Of a stretch of DNA of 5,564 nt, positions 1 through 5,564 are shown piece by piece; the first letter of the stretch is position 1; every line of letters begins with the position of its first letter. The notes under the pieces are model-generated. The model saw nothing but the letters and a program-made list of their open reading frames with translations. It was not told where the DNA came from and searched no databases. Source of the stretch: Marinilabiliaceae bacterium (GTDB taxonomy: Bacteria > Bacteroidota > Bacteroidia > Bacteroidales > Marinilabiliaceae); contig JALVBA010000335.1 in NCBI GenBank assembly GCA_027010905.1, positions 1-5,564 on the forward strand, written 5' to 3'. Position numbers and translations under genes: made by a program.

Positions 1-103
1 TCATCAATATTTGAAAGTACTCAATTTTGTTGTTTAAAACAAAAAAACAGAAAAGAATATTGAACAATTAGAATTAAAGAGGTAATAATTTAAAAATCAT
101 TCC

Positions 104-111
104 TAATTTTG
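104..111 (+). promoter_or_regulatory. possible -7 promoter box for tatC-lptB
   Basis: The octamer TAATTTTG matches the Bacteroidota primary sigma factor -7 consensus TAnnTTTG exactly and lies 53 bases before the tatC start, which would give a leader of roughly 45-50 bases. No clear TTTG or TTG -33 element is visible 19-21 bases further upstream, and a match of this kind is easy to find by chance in AT-rich DNA. The assignment is therefore tentative. Confidence 0.3.
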
Positions 112-126
112 GGGCATATTGAAAAT

Positions 127-143
127 TGAGTGTTTTTTACTCA
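127..143 (+). other. small stem-loop in the tatC leader
   Basis: TGAGT at 127-131 and ACTCA at 139-143 are perfectly complementary around a 7-base T-rich loop, ending 21 bases before the tatC ATG. The stem is only 5 bp. The same TGAGT is also part of a longer inverted repeat with bases 19-28 (ACTCAATTTT against AAAATTGAGT at 122-131). If the candidate promoter at 104-111 is real, only the short hairpin would be in the mRNA. A function is not established. Confidence 0.25.
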
Positions 144-164
144 TTAAAAAAATGAATAGTTGAT

Positions 165-980
165 ATGGAAGATAAACCAAAGAATGAAATGTCCTTTTTA
201 GACCACTTAGAAGAGTTGAGGTGGCACTTAGTACGGTCTTTTATCTCAATATTCATATTTGCAATTTTGGCATTTATATTCAAAGAGTTTGTGTTTGATC
301 AAGTGATTCTAGCTCCAAGCACTCCCGAATTTCTAACTAATAGATTTTTGTGTAATCTTTCTGAGACATTACAGATGCCCGCATTGTGCATCAATCAAAC
401 ACGATTAACTCTTCAGAATATTAATATGTCGGGTCAATTTACTACCCATATATGGGTTTCATTTATTGCCGGAGTTATTGTGGCATTCCCCTATATTTTC
501 TGGGAGTTCTGGAGTTTCATGAAGCCAGCTCTATATCCCAATGAAGTTAAGCATTCACGCGGAGCACTATTTTTCTCGTCTATACTATTTATTATAGGTG
601 TATCATTTTCATACTATATTATATGTCCCCTGTCGGTACATTTCTTAGGAAACTACCATGTAAGTGATCAGGTTGAGAATATTGTTAATTTAGGGTCGTA
701 CATCAGCACAATCACATCAATAGTGCTGGCAGGAGGTATCATCTTTGAGTTACCAATAGTAATCTTCTTTCTGGCTAAAGTTGGCTTAGTAACTTCTGAC
801 TTTTTGAAAAAGTATCGCCGGCACGCTCTGGTTGTAGCTCTTTTGTTGGCTGCAATTATAACCCCTCCTGATATTGTTAGTCAGATACTTGTTTGTCTGC
901 CTCTCATTGTTCTTTACGAAGCAGGGATAATTATTGCAAAAAAGATGGAGCGTAAACGAGAATCTGAAATGGCCGAATAG
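165..980 (+). CDS. tatC: Sec-independent (twin-arginine) protein translocase subunit TatC
   Basis: TatC is the polytopic inner-membrane receptor that recognises twin-arginine signal peptides and, with TatA-type subunits, exports folded proteins. The 271-residue product shows six hydrophobic segments (roughly 22-44, 94-116, 134-158, 178-204, 219-237 and 240-260). Family hallmarks are present: the N-terminal SFLDHLEELR segment, with E17 and R19 equivalent to E. coli E15 and R17; the ALYPNE motif, with E127 equivalent to E. coli E103; FELP with E195; and TPPD at 233-236. The first periplasmic loop (about 45-93) is much longer than in E. coli TatC and holds two cysteines, C63 and C75. The C-terminus is a short charged tail. 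No Shine-Dalgarno sequence is obvious; the ATG is chosen because the conserved N-terminal motif follows it directly. No tatA gene lies in this window, so that partner must be elsewhere. lptB begins 10 bases downstream, indicating co-transcription. Confidence 0.96.
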   Translation: MEDKPKNEMSFLDHLEELRWHLVRSFISIFIFAILAFIFKEFVFDQVILAPSTPEFLTNRFLCNLSETLQMPALCINQTRLTLQNINMSGQFTTHIWVSFIAGVIVAFPYIFWEFWSFMKPALYPNEVKHSRGALFFSSILFIIGVSFSYYIICPLSVHFLGNYHVSDQVENIVNLGSYISTITSIVLAGGIIFELPIVIFFLAKVGLVTSDFLKKYRRHALVVALLLAAIITPPDIVSQILVCLPLIVLYEAGIIIAKKMERKRESEMAE

Positions 981-990
981 AACTACTATT

Positions 991-1737
991 ATGGAAGAGT
1001 TAATATTACACACAAAAGACCTTGTTAAGAAATATAACAAACGAACTGTTGTAAAAGGAGTTTCTGTAAATGTTAAGCAGGGTGAGATTGTAGGTCTGCT
1101 AGGGCCTAACGGAGCCGGAAAGACAACTACATTCTACATGATGGTAGGATTGGTGCAACCAAACAGCGGCAGGATTTTTCTGAATAATGAGGATATAACC
1201 GATTTTCCGGTATACCGTAGAGCTCAAAAGGGTGTTGGTTACCTTGCGCAGGAGGCAAGTGTTTTCAGGCAGTTGAGTGTTGAGGACAATATAAAAGCTG
1301 TGTTGGAGATGACAAAGTTTACTAAGGCAGAGCAAAAAGAGAGACTCGAAGAGCTTATCGGTGAATTTGGACTAGAGCACATTCGCAAAAGCCTAGGCAT
1401 TCAGCTTTCAGGTGGCGAACGAAGACGAACTGAAATTGCCAGAGCACTAGCTATCAACCCAAAATTCATCCTGCTTGATGAACCTTTTGCCGGAGTTGAT
1501 CCTATTGCTGTTAGAGATATTCAGGAGATTGTTGCAAAACTAAAATTTAAAAATATTGGTATCTTAATAACAGACCACAATGTACACGAGACACTTGCCA
1601 TAACCGATCGTGCATATCTGCTTTTTGAAGGTAATATTTTGACGTCAGGAACAGCTGAAGAGTTAGCCGAAGACACTGATGTTAAACGTCTTTATCTGGG
1701 TGATGACTTTCAACTTCGCAAAAGAAATTTCGACTAA
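991..1737 (+). CDS. lptB: LPS export ABC transporter ATP-binding protein LptB
   Basis: LptB is the cytoplasmic ATPase that, as a dimer under LptF and LptG, powers extraction of lipopolysaccharide from the inner membrane and its passage along the Lpt bridge. The 248-residue product has every ABC motif: Walker A GPNGAGKTT (38-46), Q-loop Q87, signature LSGGERRR (139-146), Walker B ILLDEP with catalytic E164, D-loop AGVD (167-170) and H-loop H196 in ITDHN. LptB-specific strings are EASVFRQLSVEDN (88-100), which matches the groove that contacts the LptFG coupling helices, and DEPFAGVDPIAV (163-174). The C-terminal YLGDDFQL is also typical, followed by a short basic extension. An in-frame ATG at 934 exists, but using it would overlap tatC by 47 bases and add 19 residues unlike the family; the ATG at 991 gives the usual N-terminus. 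Membrane partners LptF and LptG are not in this window. No stable terminator is visible after the stop, only an 8-base T run at 1743-1750. Confidence 0.96.
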   Translation: MEELILHTKDLVKKYNKRTVVKGVSVNVKQGEIVGLLGPNGAGKTTTFYMMVGLVQPNSGRIFLNNEDITDFPVYRRAQKGVGYLAQEASVFRQLSVEDNIKAVLEMTKFTKAEQKERLEELIGEFGLEHIRKSLGIQLSGGERRRTEIARALAINPKFILLDEPFAGVDPIAVRDIQEIVAKLKFKNIGILITDHNVHETLAITDRAYLLFEGNILTSGTAEELAEDTDVKRLYLGDDFQLRKRNFD

Positions 1738-1755
1738 AAACATTTTTTTTAAAAG

Positions 1756-1787
1756 TTTGGCCAATAATAAAAATCATATTATCTTTG
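1756..1787 (+). promoter_or_regulatory. Bacteroidota-type promoter of tRNA-Leu
   Basis: TTTG at 1756-1759 and TATCTTTG at 1780-1787 match the -33 (TTTG) and -7 (TAnnTTTG) consensus elements exactly, separated by 20 bases, within the usual 19-21. Transcription should begin around 1792-1794, about 12 bases before the mature tRNA. This is the clearest promoter in the window and the strongest single clue to the phylum. Confidence 0.85.
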
Positions 1788-1804
1788 CACCGCAAAATAA
1801 ACCT

Positions 1805-1886
1805 GCGGATGTGGCGTAATTGGTAGCCGCGCTAGACTTAGGATCTAGTGCCGAAAGGCGTGGGGGTTCGAGTCCCTTCATCCGTA
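1805..1886 (+). tRNA. tRNA-Leu (anticodon UAG)
   Basis: The sequence folds into a complete class II cloverleaf. The acceptor stem is GCGGATG (1805-1811) with CATCCGT (1879-1885), closed by a G-U pair at the end. The D-arm has stem GCG/CGC and the TTGGTAG loop. The anticodon stem is CTAGA (1832-1836) with TCTAG (1844-1848), and loop CTTAGGA places anticodon UAG at 1839-1841, which reads CUA and other CUN leucine codons. The long variable arm GCC-GAAA-GGC (1850-1859) is typical of tRNA-Leu. The T-arm holds GTTCGAGTC, with two G-U pairs low in its stem. The discriminator is A1886, and CCA is not encoded, so it must be added after transcription. It lies between the lptB operon and tig with its own promoter and terminator. 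Confidence 0.97.
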
Positions 1887-1896
1887 CAATACTCAC

Positions 1897-1941
1897 AACC
1901 GTCTTCGCTTACGATATAACTCGGCAGTAAGACGGTTTTTT
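1897..1941 (+). terminator. rho-independent terminator after tRNA-Leu
   Basis: AACCGTCTT (1897-1905) is fully complementary to AAGACGGTT (1929-1937), a 9-bp stem around a 23-base loop, running directly into six T residues (1936-1941). It starts 11 bases after the tRNA and should separate the tRNA unit from tig. The loop is unusually long for an intrinsic terminator. Confidence 0.85.
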
Positions 1942-2031
1942 AAATTTATAACTTTTTATATAAAACAGAATAGCTATTAAGTTATCTATAATTAAAGTGT
2001 AATTAATTACCACACAATTAAAAAAAGGCAG

Positions 2032-3393
2032 ATGAATATCTCAAAGGAAAATGTTGAAGGATTAAAATCAGTACTAAAAATTACTATTGGCAAGGAAGAT
2101 TACGAATCGAAATTAGCCGATGTTCTAAAAGATTACAGAAAGCAGGCAAATATGCCGGGTTTCAGACCAGGAAAAGTACCAATGGGATTAGTTAAAAAAA
2201 TGTATGGTAAAGCTGCATTGGTTGACGAAGTAAACAAACTGGTTTCTGAAAGCATATCAAATTTTATCTCAGACGAGAAAATTGACCTGTTGGGTGAACC
2301 TCTACCAAGCGACAAGCAAGAAGTTATCGATTTCGACACTGACGAAAAATTCAACTTTTTCTTCGACATTGCCGAAGCTCCTGAAATAGAGGTCAAGCTG
2401 TCTAAGAAAGATAAGATTGTCTACAATAAAATAGCTATAACTGACGAGATGCATAATCAGCAGATTAAAAGTGTAACCAGCAGGTTTGGAAATCAAAAGC
2501 CTGTAGAGACAATTACAGAGAAAAGTCTTGTAAAGGGAGATCTTGTTCAACTGGATAAGGATAAAAATGAATTGGAAGACGGAATTAAAGCTGAAGATAC
2601 AGTTATGTCAGTTTCTGTAATTAAGGATGAGAAAATTAAAAAAATATTTCTTGCCGCTAAAATTGGCGATGCAATAACCTTTAATCCTAAAACTGCTTTT
2701 CCTGACGACACTGAGCTTTCATATCTTTTAAAGATTGAGAAAGAGGATACCACCAGTATTGATGGAGAATTTAAACTTACCATTAAAGATGCAACCGAAT
2801 TTATCGATCCTGAATTAAATCAAGAGCTGTTTGACCAGATTTACGGTAAAGATATTGTGACTTCAGAAGAGGAGTTTAAAAACAAAATTAAGACCGATTT
2901 GAAAAATCAACTTGCTCTTGATTCAGACTACCTCTTCTTTCTTGATGCAAAAAAGAAACTGATTAAAAAGGTTAATGCGGAACTGCCCGAAGAGTTCCTT
3001 AGAAGATGGATAATTGCCACAAACAAAGATAATCAGGAGCTAACTCCGGAGAAGATAGATCAGGACATGCCTCTGTTTATGGAGGATTTGAAATGGCAAT
3101 TGGTGAAAAATGATCTGATTAAAAAGAATGAGATTAAACTTGAAGAGGCCGACCTTCTTGAAAATGCCAAGAAATCTACTCGTATCCAGTTTGCACAGTA
3201 TGGTCTGACTAATGTGCCTGATGAGCACATTACAAATTATGCCAACGACATGCTTAAAAATGAGGAGCAGTCGAAGCAGGTAGTTGAAGGAGCATTACAC
3301 GATAAACTCATAGCATTTATTAAAGAGGCTGTTAAGATGGATGTTAAAGAGGTTACACATGATGAATTCAGCAAACTGTTTGAAAATAAATAG
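2032..3393 (+). CDS. tig: trigger factor, ribosome-associated chaperone
   Basis: Trigger factor docks beside the ribosomal exit tunnel and shields emerging polypeptides. The 453-residue product starts with the ribosome-binding domain (about 1-115), which contains the signature GFRPGKVP (43-50) followed by the basic helix around K55-K60. The middle region (about 160-240) sits where the FKBP-like prolyl isomerase domain lies in E. coli, but the recognisable FKBP residues are absent; it opens with KGDLVQLD and is rich in Lys, Asp and Glu. The C-terminal chaperone arms (about 115-150 and 245-453) are helical and charged, with ELPEEFLRRWI at 317-327 as a conserved landmark. Length is close to the 432 residues of E. 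coli. Before the ATG there is only an A-rich tract with a GG too close to act as a good Shine-Dalgarno. The gene is followed by clpP and clpX, the same order as in many bacteria. A 90-base AT-rich gap separates it from the tRNA terminator; no convincing promoter could be fixed there. Confidence 0.95.
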   Translation: MNISKENVEGLKSVLKITIGKEDYESKLADVLKDYRKQANMPGFRPGKVPMGLVKKMYGKAALVDEVNKLVSESISNFISDEKIDLLGEPLPSDKQEVIDFDTDEKFNFFFDIAEAPEIEVKLSKKDKIVYNKIAITDEMHNQQIKSVTSRFGNQKPVETITEKSLVKGDLVQLDKDKNELEDGIKAEDTVMSVSVIKDEKIKKIFLAAKIGDAITFNPKTAFPDDTELSYLLKIEKEDTTSIDGEFKLTIKDATEFIDPELNQELFDQIYGKDIVTSEEEFKNKIKTDLKNQLALDSDYLFFLDAKKKLIKKVNAELPEEFLRRWIIATNKDNQELTPEKIDQDMPLFMEDLKWQLVKNDLIKKNEIKLEEADLLENAKKSTRIQFAQYGLTNVPDEHITNYANDMLKNEEQSKQVVEGALHDKLIAFIKEAVKMDVKEVTHDEFSKLFENK

Positions 3394-3395
3394 AG

Positions 3396-3429
3396 GTTAA
3401 CAAAAGAACAGTTTTGTAAATTTGTTAAC
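3396..3429 (+). repeat. perfect 9-bp inverted repeat between tig and clpP
   Basis: GTTAACAAA (3396-3404) and TTTGTTAAC (3421-3429) are exact inverted copies separated by 16 bases, starting 3 bases after the tig stop. Each arm contains the self-palindrome GTTAAC, with centres 28 bp apart. The right arm overlaps TAACTTTA (3426-3433), a near match to the TAnnTTTG -7 box, 32 bases before clpP. It could be an operator, an RNA hairpin (weak, with no T run directly after it) or chance. I cannot tell which from sequence alone. Confidence 0.45.
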
Positions 3430-3464
3430 TTTACGACCTTTAACACGAATAAATATCCGAGCAA

Positions 3465-4142
3465 ATGATAGATCCAAAAGATTTTAAAAAATATGCTACC
3501 AAGCACATTGGCATAAACAGTATCGTCCTGGACCAGTACACCTCACTAACTAACAACTACATCTCTCCTACCATTATTGAGGAGAGACAGATGAATGTTG
3601 CCAGCATGGATGTATTTTCAAGATTGATGATGGATCGAATTATTTTTCTGGGTCTGCCAATCGACGATTACGTTTCAAATATTGTTCAGGCACAGCTGTT
3701 GTATCTTGAATCATCTGATCCTTCAAAAGATATCTCAATCTATTTCAACACTCCGGGAGGCTCAGTATACGCCGGTCTTGGGCTGTACGACACAATGCAG
3801 TATATCAATCCTGATGTTGCAACAATTTGTACAGGTATGGCCGCTTCAATGGGTGCTGTATTACTAACTGCCGGAACTAAAGGCAAACGCTCTGCTTTGA
3901 AACACTCAAGAGTTATGATTCATCAGCCTATGGGTGGAGCTCAAGGACAGGCTTCAGATATTGAGATTACTGCACGAGAAATAATGAAACTGAAAAAGGA
4001 ACTCTACACAATAATTGCCAAGCACTCAGGAAACACGTATAAAAAAGTTGAGAAGGATTCTGACAGAGATTACTGGATGACTTCTGAAGAGGCTAAAGCG
4101 TATGGAATGATTGACGAAGTATTAGTTAGAGATAGTAAATAG
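3465..4142 (+). CDS. clpP: ATP-dependent Clp protease proteolytic subunit ClpP
   Basis: ClpP forms the two-ring, 14-subunit serine protease chamber that degrades proteins delivered by ClpX or other Clp ATPases in the cytoplasm. The 225-residue product has the complete catalytic triad: S128 in GMAASMGA, H153 in MIHQP, and D202 in SDRD, with the same spacing as E. coli S111, H136 and D185. The oxyanion-side NTPGGSVYAG (95-104) and the handle-helix stretch QGQASDIEITAREI (160-173) are also typical. The N-terminus is about 17 residues longer than in E. coli; ClpP is normally made with a self-cleaved propeptide, so the mature form probably starts near residues 30-40. The start is supported by spacing from tig (71 bases) and the lack of a better downstream ATG before the conserved core. 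clpX follows 61 bases later, so the protease and its unfoldase are probably produced from one transcript. Confidence 0.97.
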   Translation: MIDPKDFKKYATKHIGINSIVLDQYTSLTNNYISPTIIEERQMNVASMDVFSRLMMDRIIFLGLPIDDYVSNIVQAQLLYLESSDPSKDISIYFNTPGGSVYAGLGLYDTMQYINPDVATICTGMAASMGAVLLTAGTKGKRSALKHSRVMIHQPMGGAQGQASDIEITAREIMKLKKELYTIIAKHSGNTYKKVEKDSDRDYWMTSEEAKAYGMIDEVLVRDSK

Positions 4143-4168
4143 ATAATAATTTACTTTATTTTACAAAA

Positions 4169-4187
4169 GCTGATACCCTGTATCAGC
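4169..4187 (+). other. strong short hairpin between clpP and clpX
   Basis: GCTGATAC (4169-4176) and GTATCAGC (4180-4187) form a perfect 8-bp stem with a 3-base CCT loop, ending 16 bases before the clpX ATG. No T run follows, so it is not a standard intrinsic terminator. Its place inside a probable clpP-clpX transcript suggests an RNA stability, processing or translation-control element. As DNA it could equally be a 19-bp palindromic protein-binding site. Confidence 0.6.
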
Positions 4188-4203
4188 AATATAGTGTGAG
4201 AAT

Positions 4204-5418
4204 ATGGATAAATGTTCATTTTGTGGTAGAGAGAGAAAAGATACAAATCTTTTAATTGCCGGGATTTCCGGGCATATTTGTGATAGCTGTATCGAACAGG
4301 CAAACACAATTCTTGACGAGGAGTTTAAGAAAAAAAACTCATTTGATCTTGGAGACATTAAACTACTGAAACCTGCCGAGATAAAAGAGTTCCTAGACCT
4401 CTATGTTATCGGACAGGATGAGGCTAAAAAGTTTTTAGCTGTTGCTGTTTACAATCACTATAAAAGATTGATGCAGGTTACCGAAGATGATGATGTTGAA
4501 ATTGAGAAATCAAACATACTTTTGGTTGGTGAAACAGGAACAGGAAAGACATTGCTGGCTCGCACCATTGCAAAAATGCTTCACATACCCTTTACCATTG
4601 TAGATGCCACTATTCTTACAGAAGCAGGATATGTTGGAGAAGACATAGAGAGTATCCTTACCCGCCTGCTTCAGGCAGCTGACTACAATATTGAAGCTGC
4701 CGAAAAAGGTATTGTTTTTATTGATGAAATTGACAAAATAGCACGAAAGAGCGACAACCCATCCATTACAAGAGATGTTTCAGGTGAAGGCGTACAACAA
4801 GGGCTGCTTAAACTTTTGGAAGGAGCGGTAGTTAATGTTCCGCCTCAGGGAGGAAGAAAACACCCGGAACAAAAGATGATTCCGGTAAACACGAAAAATA
4901 TTCTTTTTGTAGCCGGAGGGGCATTTGACGGCATAGAGCGTAAAATTGCTCAACGACTAAATACAAAAGTTGTCGGATATCATGCCAGCAAAAACAAAGA
5001 TAGGATTGATACCACAAACCTGTTGCAATACATTGCACCGCAAGATTTAAAATTATTTGGCTTAATCCCGGAGATAATTGGTCGTCTGCCGGTGCTTACC
5101 TATCTGCATCCTCTAACCAGAGAGACGCTACGCAGAATCCTTACCGAGCCTAAAAATGCAATTATAAAGCAGTATAAAAAACTATTCAGCATTGACGAAA
5201 TTGAACTGAACTTTGAAGACTCTGTTTTAGAGTATATAGTTGACAAAGCAGTTGAATTTAAACTGGGCGCGCGTGGAATCCGTTCAATTTGTGAAACAAT
5301 AATGATTGACACAATGTTTGAGGCTCCGTCGAAAAACAGAAAAGAGATTACTATAAGGTTGGGGTTTGCTAAAGAAAAAATCGAGAAAGCCAATCTGGCA
5401 AGGCTGAAAGCAAGCTGA
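4204..5418 (+). CDS. clpX: ATP-dependent Clp protease ATP-binding subunit ClpX
   Basis: ClpX is the hexameric AAA+ unfoldase that recognises substrates, threads them through its pore and hands them to ClpP. The 404-residue product begins with the zinc-binding domain, with cysteines C4, C7, C26 and C29. The AAA+ module follows: Walker A GETGTGKT (109-116), pore loop GYVG (142-145), Walker B VFIDE with D174 and E175, the RKH loop (218-220), sensor-1 region NILFVAGGAF (232-241), IGRLP with the arginine finger R294, and sensor-2 GARGIR (355-360). The ClpP-docking loop, usually IGF in E. coli, reads VGY at 257-259. The protein is about 20 residues shorter than E. coli ClpX, mainly at the C-terminus. 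The ATG is chosen because the zinc-finger motif starts at residue 4. No Shine-Dalgarno is evident, and a hairpin lies just upstream. All catalytic motifs are intact. Confidence 0.97.
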   Translation: MDKCSFCGRERKDTNLLIAGISGHICDSCIEQANTILDEEFKKKNSFDLGDIKLLKPAEIKEFLDLYVIGQDEAKKFLAVAVYNHYKRLMQVTEDDDVEIEKSNILLVGETGTGKTLLARTIAKMLHIPFTIVDATILTEAGYVGEDIESILTRLLQAADYNIEAAEKGIVFIDEIDKIARKSDNPSITRDVSGEGVQQGLLKLLEGAVVNVPPQGGRKHPEQKMIPVNTKNILFVAGGAFDGIERKIAQRLNTKVVGYHASKNKDRIDTTNLLQYIAPQDLKLFGLIPEIIGRLPVLTYLHPLTRETLRRILTEPKNAIIKQYKKLFSIDEIELNFEDSVLEYIVDKAVEFKLGARGIRSICETIMIDTMFEAPSKNRKEITIRLGFAKEKIEKANLARLKAS

Positions 5419-5450
5419 TTTCAAACAACATAGCATTTGTGAATTATACA

Positions 5451-5512
5451 AAAAGGTTTTTTAATATTGCAAAACTATTTTTATTCTAAGTTAAAGTTAA
5501 AAAACACCTTTT
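5451..5512. repeat. imperfect AT-rich inverted repeat downstream of clpX
   Basis: AAAAGGTTTTTTAA (5451-5464) pairs with TTAAAAAACACCTTTT (5497-5512), giving 14 base pairs interrupted by a 2-base CA bulge, around a 32-base AT-rich loop. It begins 33 bases after the clpX stop. T tracts lie in both orientations (5457-5462 and 5509-5512), so it may serve as a weak terminator for the tig-clpP-clpX unit, possibly in both directions. The stem has only two G-C pairs, so this is tentative. No gene is visible in the rest of 5419-5564. Confidence 0.35.
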
Positions 5513-5564
5513 ATTCATATTATTTGTGACTTTACTTGATGTTATCAATTATTGTATGTATAAT

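Noticed and set aside
934..990. Upstream in-frame ATG giving LptB 19 extra residues
   Set aside because: It overlaps the end of tatC by 47 bases, and the added residues do not resemble LptB; the ATG at 991 gives the standard family N-terminus.
1743..1759. T run after lptB as a terminator
   Set aside because: No GC-containing stem precedes it, so it does not meet the pattern of an intrinsic terminator.
1941..1956. TAAATTTA and TAACTTTT as -7 boxes for tig
   Set aside because: Each misses the final G of TAnnTTTG, no -33 TTTG lies at the right distance, and they fall on or just after the tRNA terminator. Such matches are expected in AT-rich DNA.
1997..2015. GTGT/ACAC dyad around AATTAATTACC upstream of tig
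   Set aside because: Only four bases pair before mismatches begin, which is not above background in this AT-rich gap.
2133..2783. Minus-strand open frames within tig and the other genes
   Set aside because: They lie opposite well-conserved coding sequence, have no recognisable domains or start signals, and look like shadow frames.
5470..5477. Minus-strand TAGTTTTG, an exact TAnnTTTG match pointing back towards clpX
   Set aside because: There is no -33 TTTG at the expected spacing on that strand and no gene for it to serve; it also lies in the loop of the inverted repeat.

Overview
The window looks like an ordinary housekeeping stretch of a chromosome from the phylum Bacteroidota, most likely the order Bacteroidales or a close relative. 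Four things support this. The DNA is AT-rich. The promoter before the tRNA gene is a textbook Bacteroidota type (TTTG, then TAnnTTTG). Starts generally lack a strong Shine-Dalgarno sequence. The proteins also carry family variants that I associate from memory with this phylum: a trigger factor with an eroded PPIase domain, a TatC with a long first periplasmic loop, and a ClpX with VGY in its ClpP-docking loop. All genes lie on the + strand, and I see no mobile element, CRISPR array, phage gene or horizontally acquired block.

Layout: bases 1-164 are a non-coding leader with a possible -7 promoter box and small inverted repeats. tatC (165-980) is followed after 10 bases by lptB (991-1737), forming a two-gene envelope operon: the membrane receptor of the Tat exporter, and the ATPase that drives lipopolysaccharide transport. 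Bases 1738-1941 hold a self-contained tRNA-Leu(UAG) unit with its own promoter and a rho-independent terminator. After an AT-rich gap come tig (2032-3393), clpP (3465-4142) and clpX (4204-5418), the widely conserved protein-quality-control cluster. Trigger factor receives nascent chains at the ribosome. ClpX unfolds tagged or damaged proteins and feeds them to the ClpP protease. Bases 5419-5564 are non-coding and contain an imperfect AT-rich inverted repeat.

The genes look intact, with catalytic residues in place, so the points worth a second look lie mostly between them. These are a perfect 8-bp hairpin just upstream of clpX, a paired GTTAAC repeat upstream of clpP, and structure in the tatC leader. 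I do not see evidence of a previously undescribed system here.
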